DNA of 64,000 bases from Dastarcus helophoroides. Lineage: Eukaryota > Arthropoda > Insecta > Coleoptera > Bothrideridae. Below are positions 43,933 through 55,742 of the stretch, in pieces. A model generated the notes under the pieces. That model saw only the letters and a program-made list of their open reading frames with translations, made no database searches and was not told the origin of the DNA. A program made the translations under genes and the position numbers. The stretch spans positions 24,757,226 through 24,821,225 of the forward strand of contig CM053334.1 of the NCBI GenBank assembly GCA_028583605.1, written 5' to 3'. Positions within the stretch are counted from its first letter, which is position 1. Every line of letters starts with the position of its first letter.

Positions 43933-44195
43933 CCCGCTCAGCAATAAATTTTCTTAAAGAGCTCTTACAGTCAACATTTTTTAGAGTCTGACATCGGGAA
44001 ATATTGTCAGAAAGTTAACATTATGTTAACATAAAGATTTCTCATGTTAAAGACATCTATCAAAATTATCTTATAGGTATGTGTTAGATGTCCGTAGTCT
44101 GACGACTAAGAAAAGTTATCTAAATGTTAACATTTCTTTGGCTATTAAAGTTATCGCTATAATGATATCTTTAAGATATCTTTCTGATTTAGGTG
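43933..44195 (-). repeat. 260 bp dispersed repeat, copy 3 (inverted)
   Basis: Minus-strand copy of the same repeat, ending GATTTAGGTG on the plus strand. Shared landmarks are AAAGTTAACATTATGTTAAC and GATATCTTTAAGATATC. It differs from copy 2 by substitutions and small indels. Confidence 0.85.
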
Positions 44196-46064
44196 ATGTA
44201 ATATGCTAAACATCTAATATTTAAGAATTTGTAGTTTAGTTGCCTTCTGCAAATAGCCGTCCAGTTATTGTTATAATTTAACGGAAAACTGTGCAAAGTT
44301 AAAGACAGTTTTTAAATTTGTTAAATTGACGGATCAATTCCTTGTATTTTAATGTTTTACTTTGTTCTCTGTTTTTAATTAAAAGCAGGATATTAATAGA
44401 TCGATGTGAGATTGTGTGTCGATGAAACATACTTCTTCATTTATGAAATTAGTTTACATAAAGCTAATAAAACTTACTTAATCAGCAACAAAGAGTTCGT
44501 GCAGACAGTCGAATGATGTTTTGTTCAAACTCGTTGATACAATCATATGCATATTTTACTGCCTAACGAGCGTCCAGCTATCCATTGGGTAGCAAAGTTG
44601 CACCCTATAGTATTAAATGACGCTGTAGACCATTATATTAAATGAATTCTAGATGGAAAGTTATGATAAGGTTGTGTTAGAAGACACTGCCGGTAAATTC
44701 TTGTCTTTACTTAGAAAATGGAGACAGGTTATTTATTCTTTCCGGATAAAATAGTGTTAGTTCGGAAGTATCTGGAACAATGTTTCGGAACAAAACGTAT
44801 TCTATTAACGATCCCATCTAGAAAGGTACGCCTACACAAATTTTCGTCAAAATCGCTTCAGTAACTGACCCGTGAAAATCGGACAAACTGGCAGACGAAC
44901 GCACTTTGGTACTTACGTATATGTTAGTTAGGATTAGGATTAGGATTTATTTCAAAATGCATTTAATATTTTTCTTACTTTAAGACGTCTCATAATTCTC
45001 AAGGGGTAACAAATGACACAAACAGTTCTTGGTTTGTAGCATTTATCAAATTGTAAAGCTGCTATTTATAACAAAACAGTTAAAATTATATTCGCTTCGA
45101 ATGTATACACTTTCCAAACATATGGTTTTAATAGGGTTATTGCCAAAACATATATCACATACTCAGCACGCCCAAAAGGTAAAAAATCTGTCATAAAACG
45201 CAAGCAGCCTGCACCAGCAACGATGTATTAATGTTAAATGTTGTTAGTGTTTCCGGGTTTTGAACCATGAGTCTAAATGTGGATATTCATTATCGCCGCC
45301 AACGTTTTGATTATTAGCTGATATTTATTTCGTGGGTTGACCCCTAAAATACAAAAAGTTGGGCTCAAAATAGCCCAACGCTAATTTAATCTCACACGTT
45401 AATACGTTTATTACGTGTATTGAAAACTGAGATAATTAGATTAATGTAAATATCTGATGGGTCTAAAATTGGTCGCTTTGTTCTTTTTTTTATATTCCAA
45501 ACTGAATAAATTCTATTTCGGTTTACCGTTTCGAAAAATAAAAATAGCATGAAAAAAGGCTTTTAAAAATGAATTTTGTAACTGGCAGTTATGAATTTCA
45601 GAAGAAATAAATTCGCTTCTTCAGTTAATTATTCTATCATAACAATTATTTTAAAATTCATTAATTGTTGATAACCGATGATTCAATTATTATTAAATTA
45701 AACTTCATCATGCTATTTCTGTAGTAGTTTGTCATCATAAAATGGCATTTTAACTTGGCAATAAATTATTTCAAAGGAAATTCACGTACATCATAGATTT
45801 AAAGTTAAATTTGTGATATATGTATGTTGTTAATCTAGAATAAAGAAAAGTGATGTGAGCTAGGTTCAGGATATGTTTTAAGGTGGAATTTTTTTGGAAA
45901 TCATGTTCTATTTATCAATTTTCTTGGCAATGTCACCAATTCAATTCTTCTTAACATTTTTGGCAAATTAAACGGTCTGATATACTGTGACGTGGATAAA
46001 TAACTTCTTTCTGGGAAATAAACGTTCAATAGTCTTGAGGTTATTTCTTCAAATTAGTTTTGAC
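44196..46064. other. Intergenic DNA
   Basis: About 1.9 kb with no gene recognised. 44837-44960 resembles the tail of the ACTAGCTG-type repeat and ends in a TTAGGATTAGGATTAGGA run (44935-44952). Confidence 0.45.
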
Positions 46065-46072
46065 TTCAGTTA

Positions 46073-47150
46073 TTGACAGTCGTTAAATCATGGGACTCCA
46101 AAAGAGGCGATGGCATCTCATCCGAGACATTTGCGATTAATGGAGGGGTGCCCCAGGGGTCTGTTCTGTCTCCTACTCTGTTTCTGTTACACATAACCGA
46201 TCTCTTAGCTTTAACTTCCAATCCGATATACAGTTATGCAGATGATGGTGTCACCTTTGATAGTAGTGTGGTGTCATCTTTTTTTTCCGACAAACCATTA
46301 TGCGTCGCTGCTTCGAATCGACTAAGGCAACAGCAGATACAGAATCGGGATCTCGAAATCATTCTGGTATGGGGTAAAAAAAATCTGGTCGACTTCAATG
46401 CCTCAAAAACTTGACTGTGGTTTTCTCTAAGAAAACATTAAAGAACAAAGGAACAAAGATACTCATGGACGGTAAAATCCTCCCGATGGGATCTAATCCA
46501 TCTATCCTAGGAGTGAATGCGAGCACTACCTTCTCTAAGGGCGATCATGTGCGCGCCATTGCCAAATTCGCCTCTCAGAATCTAGACTTTCTTTTTAGAG
46601 CTAAAAAGCACTTCACATCTCATCAGCTACTCACACTATACAAAGTCCAAGTTGGGCCAACACTAAAGTACTGTTCCCGTCTGAAGTGCAGCTCCAAAGT
46701 ACACTTTAGCTCTTTTGGATTCAATTCAAAGAAGAGCGATTCGCCTAATTGATGACGAGAGTTTGACCGATTCTCTCGAAAGAGCACAGGCGGATGGTTG
46801 GTGATTTATTTTTTTCTACGAGTACTTTCATGGAAGATGCTCACAGAAACTAATAGGATTGTTCTCGGATGTTTAAGAGAAAGTTGATTTTTGTAAAAAA
46901 ATTGAATTTAAAGAAAAAAAATTGCAGTTTTCAAAAATAGGATTGATCCCTCCAAGGGCAAGATTTTTGAGGCATACAAGACAGTTGGAGACAGCCAATT
47001 CCTGTGCGGTCTAGCTTGACACAGTGAGGACTTCTGTCTACGGAGGCTCTTTTTTCTATAGAACTTCCAAACTATGGAATTCGTTACCGAACGGAGTTTT
47101 CCCCAAAAATTACACCCTATCCCTGTTTAGGAAGGCGGTTCATCGCCATC
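46073..47150 (+). pseudogene. LINE copy B: reverse transcriptase end and C-terminal region
   Basis: Open from 46073 to 46414 with GGVPQGSVLSPTLFLLHITD, PIYSYADDG (motif C intact) and KNLVDFNASKT, then a second frame 46411-46752 with ILPMGSNPSILGVNAST, DHVRAIAKFAS, LTLYKVQVGPTLKYCS. After that shifts and a 74 bp insertion at 46862-46935 interrupt the LIGLIPPRARFL region. A small extra segment after YADD (near 46250-46275) is absent in copy A. It is missing motif A and everything before it, so it cannot be active. Confidence 0.85.
46862..46935. repeat. 74 bp insertion in LINE copy B with 10 bp direct repeats
   Basis: AATAGGATTG occurs at 46852-46861 and again at 46936-46945, and copy A has it once at the equivalent site. 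The insert is AT-rich and resembles array sequence. No inverted ends are seen. Confidence 0.75.
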
Positions 47151-47839
47151 TATCCTTGTTTTCACATCTTACTCGCGGTGCTTTGAAGGCATAATAGGGT
47201 TATCCTTTGCGAGTGGATTGAACATAAAAAAACATAGGCGAATTCACGGAGAAGGTTTTCGGGTCACTCCCCCTTCGGCATTTGGAGTATTAAAATTCGA
47301 AATTTTTCCATTGACTTGTAATCAACTCCTAATAAAAATACTAGTAACGCTTTTGGTATAAATTCGACCAATGTGTCTGTAAAGTAACAAAATCCTTATT
47401 TTTCATAAAATTTGAATTGACGCCAAAACGGCTTTTTCCAAAAGTTCAACTTTCTTAGAAAACTTTAATTACAATTGTGGCTTCTTTCGAAAGATACTCA
47501 AAAGTCTATAAAAGTAGCTAAAGTCTTAAGAAAGAAGAAAACTTTCTTGGAGAATCCGATTTCTTTTGAAAACGGTGAATTTTTGGAAAATTTTACTTCA
47601 ACTTGTTTGAAAACATACATTTTTTGAATATTTTCACTTTAAAAATGTCAACACTTTAAAATTTCTATTTTTTTTTTTTTAAATATTCGCTCTCTTAAAT
47701 TTTGACTCGAGAATTTTTTTTTTAGAATTTCAAACTTTTTTGAAAATATGGACCTTTTCTGAAAATTTTAATGTTACCAAGATTACGACTCTTTCTAAAA
47801 ATTTTGAGTTTGAAAATGTTGATTTTTTTGAAAACTTCT

Positions 47840-49920
47840 ATATTTTTGAGAATTTTCATTGTAAAACATTTTTAACTGTTTGAAATATTTAACTGTTAAA
47901 AATATGAACCCACAAAGCGTTATTTTTTTTAAGTTTTGACCTAACAATTTCATCTTTTTTAAGTTTTGGCTTTTGAAAATTAACCATTTTCCAAAGTTTC
48001 GACTCTTTTAAAATTTTAATTTTTTGTTTTTTTTTTGGAAAATTTAATCCTTTTTTGAGAATTTTGGTATTTTAATTTAGTATTTTTTTTCAAAATTTTA
48101 ACTTTTTTGCTTCGTTTTATTTTTTTGAAAAGTTTTGTCTTTGGAAGTTTCGATCCGATTTTGAGTCTTTAAACATTTCCACTATTTTAAAAGTGCAACT
48201 TCTTCGGCCCTTAACAAATTTACTTTTTTTTTGAAAAATTCTATCTATTTGAAAATTTTGATTTTACTTAAAAAAGTTTAACTATTTGAATAATCTGACT
48301 GTTAAAAATATCAATCCTAAAAGTTTTTTATAAAAGGTTTAACTTTTTTGCAAAATTTCAATTTCATTTTTGACTTTTGAACATTAATCTTTTTCCTAAG
48401 TTTCGACTATTTTAGAATTGTGATGTGTTTTTGAAAATTTTGATCTATTTTTTGTAAGTTTCGATTTTTCAAAATTTTGAATTTTCTTCAAAATTTTTAT
48501 TGTGAAACATTTTGACCTATTTGAAATATTTAACTGTTAAAAATATCAATCCACAAAGCTTTAATTTTTTTAAGTTTTGACCTTTCTTAACAACTTCATT
48601 TTTTTAAATTTTGCCTTTTCAAAATTGACCTTTTTCCAAAGTTTCGACTCTTTTAAAATTTCTATTTTTTTGTTTTTCTTGGAAGTTTTAATTCCTTTTT
48701 GAAAATTTTGATTTTTTAATTTGGTATTTTTTTCAAAGTTTTGACTTTTTTGCTTCGTTTTATTTTTTTGAAAAGTTATGTCTTTAGAAGTTTCGATCCG
48801 ATTTTAAGTTTTTAAACATTTCGACTTTTTTAAAACTGCAACTTCTTCGGCCCTTAAAAAAAATTACTTCTTTTTGAAAAATTCTATCCTTTTAAAAATT
48901 TTGATTTTACTTAAAAAAGTTTAACTATTTGAATAATCTGACTAATAAAAATATCAATCCTAAAACTTTTTTATAAAAGGTTTAATTTTTTTGCACAATT
49001 TTAATTTCATTTTTGACTTTTGAACATCAATCTTTTTCCTAAGTTTCGACTATTTTAGAATTGTTATGTGTTTTTGGAAATTTTGATCTATTTTTTTAAA
49101 GTTTCGATTTTCAAAAATTTTGAATTTTCTTCAAAATTTTTATTGTACATTTTGACCTATTTGAAATATTTACCTGTTAAAAATATCAATCCACAAAGCT
49201 ATATTTTTTTTAAGTTTTGACCTTTCTTAACAATTTCATTTTTTTAAATTTTGCCTTTTCAAAATTGACCTTTTTCCAAAGTTTCGACTTTTTTAAAATT
49301 TCTATTTTTTTGTTTTTCTTGGAAGTTTTAATTCTTTTTTAAAAATTTTGTATTTTTAATTTGGTGTTTTTTTCAAAATTTTGACTTTTTTGCTTCGTTT
49401 TATTTCTTTGAAAAGTTCTGTCGTTAAAAGTTTCCATCCGATTTTGAGTTTTTAAACATTTCAACTTTTTTAAAACTGCAACTTCTTTGGCCCTTAAAAA
49501 ATTACTTTTTTTTTTTCTTTGAAAAATTCTTTTTGAAAATTTTGATTTTACTTAAAAAATTTTAACTATTTGAACAATCTGAGTTTTAAATATATCAATC
49601 CTAAAACTTTTTCAATAAAGATTAACATTTTTGCAAAAAATTGAAATACAAATCTTGTCGCCTGAAACCAAGAAAGATTAAAAAACACAATGAAGGGTGC
49701 TCTTACGCGTTTCGACAGCCAAGCTATCATCTTCAGAGAGATACTTTCTTGGTTTCAGGAGACAAGATTTGTATTTCAATTTTTGAAGATAACCAAGGAC
49801 CAGTCCTTTCAACCAAAATCAAAAAAAAAACTTTTTGTAATAATTTCAATTTCATTTTTGACTTTTGAACATCAATCTTTTTCCAAAGTTTTGACTATTT
49901 TAGAAATTTGATGTTTATTT
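47840..49920 (+). repeat. Higher-order tandem repeat, ~640 bp, three copies
   Basis: The landmark CCACAAAGC lies at about 47911, 48552 and 49192 (spacing 641 and 640). Each unit also carries CTTCGTTTTATTT, CAACTTCTTCGGCCC or its TTTGG variant, TTTAACTATTTGAATAATCT and TTTGACTTTTGAACAT. The third copy is split by a foldback MITE at 49637-49831. Confidence 0.85.
49637..49831 (-). mobile_element. Foldback MITE copy 5, inside the ~640 bp repeat
   Basis: The element starts near TTGAAATACAAATCTTGTCG and ends near TCCTTTCAACCAAAATC, with flanking TTTTTGCAA (49628-49636) and TTTTTGTAA (49832-49840) as a probable 9 bp target duplication. Its loop read on the minus strand (49740-49700) holds the best hammerhead-like core of the family. 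The outermost arm bases are trimmed on the left. Confidence 0.85.
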
Positions 49921-49979
49921 TTGGAAATTTTAAACTTTTTTTAAAAATTTCGATTTTAAAAATTTTGAAATTTCTCCAA

Positions 49980-51480
49980 AATTTTGATTCTTTTGTAAAT
50001 CTGTTTTATTTTTTCAAAAAATTCTGTTTTTGAAGGTTTCCATAAAAAATTTGAATTCTGAAACATTTTGACTTTTAAAAAATTCAGTTCCTTCTCTTAA
50101 GAATCTCGACTTTTTTGGAAAAATTCTACGTTTTATTTTTGAAAATTTCCACTATTTTAAAATATTGACATTTTATGATTTGGAGGCTTGAAAATTTTGA
50201 TTTTTTTAAAAATGTTTTTTTTTCCAAAATTTTGATCTATAATGAAAATGTTGCCTCTCAAATGTCAATGTTTTTCGTAAATTTAACTTTTCTGGTAATT
50301 CAACATTTTTGAAAACGTTTAATTATTTAAAGAATTTCGACTTGTTTATAAAAAGACTTTTTTTGGATACTTCGACTTTTAAAAATTTCAACATTTTCAA
50401 ATTCATATTTTTTCAAAATATCTGTTTTTTCAAAAATTATATTCTTTTGTAAATCTGTTTTATTTTTTCGAAAAATTCTGTTTTCAAAGGTTTCGATTAA
50501 AAATTTGAATTCTTAAACATTTTGACTTCTAAAAATTCAGTTCCTTCTCTTCTATTGCCTTTTTTGAAACATTCTACGTTTTATTCTTGAAAATTTCCAG
50601 TATTTTAAAATGTTGACATTTTATGATTTTGATACTTTTGAAAATTTCGACTTTTTTAAAAATGTTTTTTCCAAAATTTTGACATATATTGAAGTGTTGC
50701 CGCTCAAATGTCCATGTTTTTTGTAAATTTAACTTTTCTGGTAATTCAACCTTTTTGAAAACGTTAAATTGTTTAAAGAATTTCGACTTGTTTGTAAAAA
50801 GACTTTTTTTGAATATTTCGATTTTTAAAAATTACAATATTTTCAAATTTCTATTTTTTTAAAATATCTGTTTTTTAAAAACTGTTTTTTAAATTTCGAC
50901 ATTTTCTGAATATATCTAGTTTTATGCTTAAGATTTCCGTTTTTTTCCAATTACCACTTTTTCTCGAAATTGTGACTGGAAATTTTGGTCTTTTTTTTAA
51001 AGTTTCGATTTTTAAAAATTTTGGATTTATTTCAAAATTTTGATTCTTTTGTAAATCTGTTTTATTATTTCGAAAAACTCTGCTTTTAAAAGTTTCGATA
51101 AAAAATTTGAAATATTAAACATTTTGACTTTTAAAAAATTCAGTTCCTTCTCCGCTTAAAAATATTGCCTTTTTTGAAACATTCTACGTTTTATTTTTGA
51201 AAATTTCTACTATTTTAAAATGTTAACATTTTGTGATTTTGAGACTTTTGAAAATTTCGAATTTTTTAAAAATGTTTTTACCAAAATTTTGACTTATATT
51301 GAAAGTGTTGCCCCTCAAATGTCAATATTTTTTTGTAAATTTAACTTTTCTGCTAATTCAACATTTTTGGTAACGTTGCATTGTTAAAAGAATTTCGACT
51401 TGTTTATAAAAAGACTTTATTTTTGGATATATCGACTTCTAAAAATTTCAACATTTTTTTCCATTTTTCTCTAAATATTT
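49980..51480 (+). repeat. Higher-order tandem repeat, ~450-600 bp, three copies
   Basis: TTTTGTAAATCTGTTTTATT occurs at about 49991, 50446 and 51047. Other shared landmarks are TCAGTTCCTTCTC, AACATTCTACGTTTTATT, ATTTTGTGATTTTGAGACTT or close variants, and AAATTTAACTTTTCTG. Spacing of 455 and 601 bp shows internal indels. A diverged fourth trace is at about 54300. Confidence 0.75.
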
Positions 51481-51931
51481 GTTTCTTTTTTATTTTTTTT
51501 TTATTTCGAGATGTTATGGATATATCGAGTTTTATGTTCAAAATTTCCATTTTTTCACAATTGCCAGATTTTCTGGAAATTGTGACTTTGGAAATTTTAA
51601 TTTTTTAAAAATATTCTCTATTTTTGAAAATTTCGATTGTAACAGATTTTGTCTGTTTGAAAATTCTGAGTCTTAAAATTAACAGCTCCAAGACCTTAAT
51701 TTTTTAAAAGGTTTTGAACTTTTTGAATTTTTATTTTTCTGTAAGTTTTCAATTCAAAAATTTTTTTGGAAATTTTGATCTTTTTTAAAATTTATTTAAA
51801 ATGTTTTGACCTTTTTTAAGTTTCATGTTTTTAAAAGTTTTGACTTTGGAAAATTGTAACTATTTTTCAAAGTTTCATCCCTTTAGATTTTGATTTTTTT
51901 ATTTTTATCTCTTTTAAAAGATACATTTGTT

Positions 51932-52020
51932 TTTTGGTGGAATGGACTGGTCACTGGGGTCAAGATTTGTATTTCAATTTTTGAAGATAACCAAAGACCA
52001 GGAGACAAGATTTGTATTTC
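51932..52020 (+). mobile_element. Foldback MITE copy 6, rearranged remnant
   Basis: TTTTTTGGTGGAATGGACTG joins directly to GGGGTCAAGATTTGTATTTC and AATTTTTGAAGATAACCAAA, then GACCAGGAGACAAGATTTG repeats part of the arm. Outer segments of both arms are kept and the centre is deleted. Confidence 0.75.
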
Positions 52021-52979
52021 ACATTTTACGTTTGTTTTTAAGTATGATTCTTTCTCAAAATCTTAACTTTTTAATAAGGATCCAAACATTGTAAATTTTA
52101 ATTCAACCAATTTTTGAAAATTTCGGCTTTTTTTCAAAATTTCAATTGTTTGGAGAATGTTTTATCGAAAATTTTAACCTGTTTTTAAACTGTTGCCGCT
52201 TAAAATTCAATGTTTTTATAAATGTAATATTTTCAAAAATTCAATGTTTTTCAAAAATACAACATTTTTGAAATCGTTGAATTTTTTCAAAATTTTGGCT
52301 TACTTGAAAAGAAAACTTTTTTTGAAAATTTCGGCTTTTAAAATTTTCAACATTTCAAAATTGCTATTTTTTCAAAATATCTGCCTCTTTTTAAATTTTG
52401 ACGCTCAAAATTTTGTTTTTTTTTAAAGATTTCGACATTCTCTAACAACGACTTTTACTGAAGAATTTAATTCTGTCAAATTAACGATTTTTTCTCAAAA
52501 TTTTGACTTTGTAAATTTTGAATTTTTTGAAAAATTCTATAATTTTAAAAATTTCGATTATAAAAAGTTTAATTTTTTAAAGAGTTTTGTCGTTTTTAAG
52601 AAGTTCCATTTTTTTCAAAGTTTTGATTAGAGAATTTTCCAAAGTTTTGACTCAAAAAATTTCGTTTTTCTTTGGAAAATTTGATCTTTTTTGAAAATTT
52701 GGTTTGTTTTTGATTTTGAATTTTTTTCAAATTCCTGGCTTTTTCAATATTTGTTGATTTTTCTTAAAAGAATCTGTTTTTGGAAATTTCGCCCCAAAAT
52801 GTTGAGTTTTAAATTAATTTTTTTTGAAACATTCGATTTTTGGAAAAATGTTTTTTCAAAAATGTTGACCTATTTTGAAACTGTTGCTCCTCAAATTTCA
52901 ATATTTTTTGTAGATTTAACTTTTTTGAAAATTAATGTTTTTATAAACGTAGACTTTTTTGACAATTTCAGCTTTTAGA

Positions 52980-54130
52980 AAGTTCAACATTTTAAAATTT
53001 CTATTATTTTCAAAATATAAGCTTTTTTTAGGTTTTAATTTCAACATTTTATTTTTTTAGGATTTCGACTTCTAAAATATCGACCTTTAGTAAAAATTTT
53101 AATTTTGTCAAAGTTACGACTTTTTCTGTAAATTCTGACTTTAAAAATTTCGATTTTTTGAAAAATTTGATATTTTTGAACAATTTGATTATAAAACAAT
53201 GACTATTTAAAAATTTTGATTGTTAAAAATATGAAACACCAAGTTCAATATTTTAAAATTTCTGTTATTTTCAAAATATCTGCTTTTTTTAAAATTTTAT
53301 GTTTCAAAATTTTGTCTTTGTTTAGGATTTCGCCTTTTTCTAAAATATCAACCTTTATTAAAAATTTTAAATTTGTCAAAATTACGACTTTTTCTGGAAA
53401 TTTTGACTTTAAAAATTTCGATTTTTAAAAAAATTCATTTTTGAAAAATTTCGATTTTTAAAAAAAATTATTTTTGAAAAATTTGATTGTTAAACAATGA
53501 CTATTTAAAAATTCTGCTTGTTAAAAATATCAAACACTAAAATTAAAATTTTTGAAAACGTTGATTTTTTTTTGAAAATTTCGACTTTTAGAAAGTTCAA
53601 CATTTTAAAATTTCTGCTATTTTGAAAATATATGCTTCTTTTTAAATTTTAGGTTTCAAAATTTTGTTCTTGTTTAGGATTTCAACTTTTTCTAAAATAA
53701 GGACCTTTATTAAAATTTTTAAATTTGTCAAAGTTACGACTTTTTCTGGAAATTGTGACAAAAAATTTTGATTTTTAGAAAAATTCTACATTTTTGAAAA
53801 ATTTGGTCATAAAACAATGACTATTTAAAAACTCTGATTGTTAAAAATATCAAACACCAAAATTAAAATTTTTGGAAAGGTTGTCTTTTTTTTGAAAATT
53901 TCGACTTTTAGAAAGTTCAACATTTTAAAGTTTCTGTTATTTTAAAAATATGTGCTTCTTTTTAAATTTTAAGTTTAAAAATTTTGTTTTTGTTTAGGAT
54001 TTGGACTTTTTCTAAAATAACGACCTTAATTAAAAATTTAAAAATTGACAAAATTACGACTTTTTTGGAAATTTTGATTGTAAAACAACGACTATTTCAA
54101 AATTCTGATTGTTAAAAGTATCAAACACCA
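52980..54130 (+). repeat. Higher-order tandem repeat, ~300 bp, four copies
   Basis: AACAATGACTATTTAAAAA or its ACAACGACTATTTCAAAA form lies at about 53197, 53494, 53814 and 54085 (spacing 297, 320, 271). Units share AAAGTTCAACATTTTAAA, TTTAGGATTTCGACTTTTTC, AAGTTACGACTTTTTCTGGA and TGTTAAAAATATCAAACACC. Confidence 0.85.
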
Positions 54131-55441
54131 AAAATTTTCTTTTAACTTTGCAAAATTTCATTCTGTTAAACTTTTGTCTTTTCAAAATTGTGATTTTTTT
54201 CGGAGATTCTACTTTTTTAAAATTTCGATTTTTATTGGAAATTTTGACCTGTTTTGAAAATTTCGATGTAATTAATTTTAAATTTTCTCCAAAATTCTTA
54301 CTTTTGTAAATTTGTTTTATATTTTCAAAGAATTGGATTTTTGAAGGTTTCGACACAAATTTTTGAATATTCCGGCATTTTAAAATCTTCAACTTCTTCG
54401 GCTCCTAAAAATATTGATTTTTTTTTATAATCTGCTTTTTTTTTAAAAAAAAAATCTGCTTTTTTGGAAATTTTGACTTCTAATAATGTTGACGTTTTTA
54501 ATTTTACATTTTTTAAACATTTCGAATTTTTTCCAAAATTTTGATTTTTTGGAATATTTTTGCAAATTTCGAACTATTTTGAAAATTTTGCCTCTAGAAT
54601 TTCCATTTTTGTTGTTGTAAATTTAAATTTTTTGCAAGTTCAACATTTTGGAAATTTTAATTCTTATTCTAATTTTTGTAGCCATTTTTAATCAATTCCA
54701 ATTTTTCAAAATTCCGAAGAAAAAAACCAAAATTTCAGGAAAAAGTCCACAAATGATAAACAAATTCGGAGATTTAATATCATTCTGTGCATTTTCATTA
54801 ACTTTTTTATTTTCGAAAACTGGGACTAAAAATGGAAAGCAGAAATTTTCAGATATTTTAGAAATTTCGGTTTCCTGTTTATTCTTGTTTTAATATTTGG
54901 TCCATTATTTTTGCATCGCAACACAGGAACACCGCAACGAAATTCTCTCGTGACCGCTAAATGTCCCATTGATCCAAAATTATTGCTGTAATTATATTTG
55001 TTGCTTTATTTTTCCAAAAAAATAGTTTTTCTCAACAGTTCGTGTTTTTTGTTCAAAATTTCAAGTTACGTGAATCTTAACGTTCAAAACTTTTTAAAGA
55101 AATGTGGACTTTTTCAAAACTTTACTTTCTTCCCAAAGTTATCAGTTTCGACTAAAAAAATGGTTAAAAGTTCCACTTTCCTTCAAAATTATTGCTGTAA
55201 TTATATTTGGTGTTTTATTTTTCCAAAAAAGTAGTTTTTCTTAAAAGTTAGTGTTTTTTGTTCAAAATTTTGAGTTACGTGAATCTTCACCTTCAAAACT
55301 TTTTTAAGAAATTTGGACTTTTTCGAAATTTTACTTTCTTCCCAAAATTTTCAGTTTCAATTAAAAAGTTAGCTAAAAATTCCACTTTCTAATGAAAAGT
55401 GGAATTTTTCTCATAATTTCAACTTTGTACTACAAAGTTAA

Positions 55442-55740
55442 GGGATCGTGGTTCAGTGGCATGGATGCTGGACTACAAATTAAGAGAGCGGGGTTCGATT
55501 TCCGCTGGCGACTTTATCTATCGCCCGTGTTTAAGAACCGCTCTATTTCCCAAAGTCAACTCAGCTTTTACGGTGCAATGAGTACTCGGGTGTAACACTC
55601 GAGGTAATAATAAGCGGCTGAAGCGCAGTGCTGGCCACACTGCCTTCGTCGTATGCCGTTCGTCCCTAGCAATAGCAGCCCTTACCTGCTATTATTTCTC
55701 ATAGCGCTGGTGAGCTGCAAAAATGAGCTGCTATTATTAT
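55442..55740 (+). repeat. tRNA-derived SINE
   Basis: The head GGGATCGTGGTTCAGTGGCA has an A-box-like TGGTTCAGTGG, and GGTTCGATTTCC at about 55494-55505 is a B box, with tRNA-like spacing for a pol III promoter. The body contains GAGTACTCGGGTGTAACACT and CACTGCCTTCGTCGTATGCC, and the tail ends GCTGCTATTATTATATA. No cloverleaf-perfect tRNA is implied; pairing is relaxed as in SINEs. The partner LINE is not identified. Confidence 0.75.
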
Positions 55741-55742
55741 AT

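Larger units (their letters stand above)
46065..47240 (+). mobile_element. CR1/Jockey-like LINE, copy B (5'-truncated)
   Basis: Second copy of the family at 6239-9155, covering only the end of the reverse transcriptase and the C-terminal region. Shared 3' end GCGAGTGGATTGAACATAAA plus an A-run. 5' truncation is the usual result of incomplete target-primed reverse transcription. It preserves the better QGSVLSP text that copy A has lost. Confidence 0.88.
47241..55440. repeat. 8 kb T-rich degenerate array with higher-order structure
   Basis: On the plus strand the text is built of words such as GACTTTTTTGAAAATTTTGA, the reverse complement sense of the 27-38 kb arrays. No coding potential beyond Phe-rich low-complexity frames. 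Three higher-order families lie side by side: ~640 bp (47840-49920), ~450-600 bp (49980-51480) and ~300 bp (52980-54130). Two MITE copies (49637 and 51932) interrupt it. Confidence 0.75.

Noticed and set aside
44935..44952. TTAGGATTAGGATTAGGA run as telomere-like repeat
   Set aside because: Only three units, and the unit is TTAGGA, not the insect TTAGG. It fits a retroposon tail microsatellite.
47840..54130. Regularly spaced repeats as a CRISPR array
   Set aside because: Eukaryotic A/T tandem array; units are long and diverged with no short repeat-spacer pattern or cas genes.
51381..55234. Many plus-strand frames of 60-100 codons
   Set aside because: Same low-complexity array effect; no start context, splice signals or recognisable residues.
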